Source: Deltaproteobacteria bacterium (GTDB taxonomy: Bacteria > Bdellovibrionota_C > UBA2361 > OMII01). From it: 6,739 nt of DNA. The notes beneath the pieces were generated by a model, which saw only the letters and a list, made by a program, of their open reading frames with translations, made no database searches and was not told the DNA's origin. The translations under genes and the position numbers were made by a program. The stretch spans positions 1 through 6,739 of the forward strand of contig JALRCK010000120.1 of assembly GCA_023262305.1 (NCBI GenBank), read 5' to 3'. This document shows, piece by piece, positions 5,180-6,739 of the stretch. Position 1 is the stretch's first letter. Each line of letters opens with the position of its first letter.

Positions 5180-6739
5180 CTACCGCCTCTCTAACTTAAT
5201 CGCGCCGGACTTTCTGTATGGGGTCTGAATGAGCGACTCAGCACCTCGAGTCGCTCCCACAGCATACTGGAAAGTCAGGGTCTGCTTCGACGTCAGCCGC
5301 CGACCGAGCTTGATCTTAAGCATTCCCTTCGATGTTTTTCGAAGCGGAAGTTTTTTGACCGTCTTTGTCCGCTTATCCAACACGACCACACTGACACTGT
5401 GCTGCACCTTAAATTTTGATGCAGCTGTAACGCTCAACCCTTCACCACGCACTGCTGCGCTTGAGATATCGACATTCGGAGCAGTCGTCACAGCCTGAAG
5501 AGCGGTTTGAAATCCCGCAGGTATGGTGAGCTGAACCGAGTCAGCCTGACCGGCTTGCTGAGAAAGCCGCCCACTGATCGCACCACTTAATTTGACCGGA
5601 ATGAAGATCGGACCGATCGGAGTCATACACACAGCCGAGCCGTCAGAATCTACGTTCGACTGCACGATCCCACCCGAACTGTCGGCTGGGAGTTCCTCAA
5701 CTCCACATCCACACTGACCCGGTATGACCTTAAAGTCAGATCCGGCGCAGAGCTGTCGGGGAGCAACCAGCATCTCTGATGTTCGACCATCACCCTCGGC
5801 GCTCTTAACGTCAACGTAGAAATAATCTCCAGCTTTTGATAATCGATTAACACTTTTTATCGGTTGACCCGAGCTAGCCTGCGTCATGAGAAAGGAGCTC
5901 ATTGGAGGGCCTAACGTCGGATCAAAGAAACGTAAGAACATCCCAGAGCTCCACTTTGCAGGTCCAGAAACACCTTCAACAACCTTCACCCCGAAATCTC
6001 CGGAAGACGCGAAAGCGAGCACTCCACTCGCATTAACGGCTTGCGCACTATAGTTTGGATTGGAATCAGATAGTCTGAACGTTCCATCCGGTGTTCCATC
6101 ACTTGCCCACAATTCCTGCTGATACGGGCGCCCCTCTGGAGACGGATTAACAGCTGATGGTTGCGCGCTAAAGATGAAGTAGCGACCCACTGACGGTTGA
6201 AATTTGAAGTCGAATTCCCATGGCGAACCCCCCGACCCAGCACCCGGCGCGATATCTCTGGCGAGAGATGTCCCTGCCGAGGTTCCATCTGTCACCCACA
6301 GCTCATCGCCGTGAACTCCATCATCCGCTACGAAGAAGTGCTGCTTATTCACGGAATAAAATCCACTTCGCTTATAACCGGTCGCAGAGCCGGGATTGAT
6401 ATCTTTGAGGATCGCGGCCTGGAGGCTGACAAGATCGAGGCTCCAAAGCTCCCGCCCCTGTGAAGCTGAGGTATTTGCGTATATGATTTTGCTGCCCAGT
6501 TGAACGCCGTACAAGAACTCACCGCTCCCAAGTTGGAAGGCAGCGTTTGGAATCTCTTGTGTCCCGGCGATCGTTCCGTCCGTCACAACGGAAATAAATG
6601 TATTGCTCGCGCCCAACCGAATAGCGAAGAAACGCAGGAGACTGGGATCTGTTTTCTCGGAACTAATTGTAGAGAACCCAGAGAAATGAGGAGATGAAAG
6701 ATTTCTAATTATCTGCGTACCAGCGATTGTTCCATCGGT
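5180..6739 (-). CDS. ELW-x-TDGT repeat protein with one CGCG unit, 5'-partial
   Basis: The C-terminal 519 residues of a larger, probably exported protein of unknown function. The frame stays open to the window edge: 41 codons upstream of the TTG at 6616 continue without a stop and themselves begin with TDGTIAGTQ, so that TTG is not the start. Residues about 1-330 carry four (T/S)DGT-x2-GT motifs (1-8, 53-60, 150-157, 213-220) with partner strands 'GRELWSL' (96-102), 'GDELWVTDG' and 'QELWASDG', a pattern found in beta-propeller-like repeats of large secreted bacterial proteins. Residues 331-371 are a single CGCG unit with four cysteines and an 11-residue insertion before a shortened DSDG loop. 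Residues about 372-519 are beta-rich and Lys/Arg-rich toward the end, ending LERR; I do not recognise this domain and see no sorting signal. The next gene (start 4591) is a modular relative on the same strand. Confidence 0.85.
   Translation of the reverse strand, partial: TDGTIAGTQIIRNLSSPHFSGFSTISSEKTDPSLLRFFAIRLGASNTFISVVTDGTIAGTQEIPNAAFQLGSGEFLYGVQLGSKIIYANTSASQGRELWSLDLVSLQAAILKDINPGSATGYKRSGFYSVNKQHFFVADDGVHGDELWVTDGTSAGTSLARDIAPGAGSGGSPWEFDFKFQPSVGRYFIFSAQPSAVNPSPEGRPYQQELWASDGTPDGTFRLSDSNPNYSAQAVNASGVLAFASSGDFGVKVVEGVSGPAKWSSGMFLRFFDPTLGPPMSSFLMTQASSGQPIKSVNRLSKAGDYFYVDVKSAEGDGRTSEMLVAPRQLCAGSDFKVIPGQCGCGVEELPADSSGGIVQSNVDSDGSAVCMTPIGPIFIPVKLSGAISGRLSQQAGQADSVQLTIPAGFQTALQAVTTAPNVDISSAAVRGEGLSVTAASKFKVQHSVSVVVLDKRTKTVKKLPLRKTSKGMLKIKLGRRLTSKQTLTFQYAVGATRGAESLIQTPYRKSGAIKLERR

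Noticed and set aside
4642..5194. Frames crossing the intergenic region (4642-5082 minus and 4841-5194 plus)
   Set aside because: They run through palindromes and direct repeats, are Arg/Cys-rich in a random-looking way, resemble no family I know, and have no ribosome site or start context.

Overview
The window looks like chromosomal DNA of a Gram-negative environmental bacterium of moderate GC content. Two ordinary housekeeping-type genes (an rRNA methyltransferase and methylglyoxal synthase) sit next to two large secreted-type proteins. These carry DxDxDG/CGCG cysteine repeats and ELW-x-(T/S)DGT motifs, an architecture I associate with myxobacteria-like 'deltaproteobacterial' lineages, Bacteroidota and related uncultured groups. 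I cannot name the organism from this sequence.

Layout. Positions 3-710 (+) hold the 3' part of an RsmE-type 16S rRNA m3U1498 methyltransferase; its N-terminus lies before the window. Positions 819-1268 (+) encode a small RDD-family membrane protein. Positions 1490-1936 (+) encode a complete methylglyoxal synthase (MgsA) with all catalytic residues. Next come two large genes on the minus strand. The first (2120-4591) is complete: signal peptide, an aromatic-rich probably beta-propeller-like N-terminal region, eleven 33-residue cysteine/aspartate repeats (one shortened) and a C-terminal Fn3-like domain. The second (5180 to the window edge at 6739) is its upstream neighbour. It lacks its N-terminus, has four (T/S)DGT-x-x-GT motifs, one diverged CGCG/DxDxDG unit and an unrecognised beta-rich C-terminal domain. 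mgsA and the first large gene are convergent, with a strong hairpin between them.

The plus-strand genes do not form an obvious functional pathway, and the gaps (108 and 221 nt) do not suggest tight coupling. The two minus-strand genes look like a tandem pair of modular, probably Ca2+-binding exported proteins, separated by 588 nt of non-coding DNA.

The least expected signal lies between genes. A 24-nt palindromic unit (GGAG followed by an 8-bp/4-nt-loop hairpin with GGTCCG..CGGACC arms) occurs four times: once after the RDD gene and three times between the two large genes. Two of the latter lie within a 57-bp direct repeat. This resembles a REP-type intergenic repeat family. The RDD-mgsA gap also contains a 44-bp tandem duplication. 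I found no tRNA, rRNA, CRISPR array, transposase or obvious phage/defence gene.
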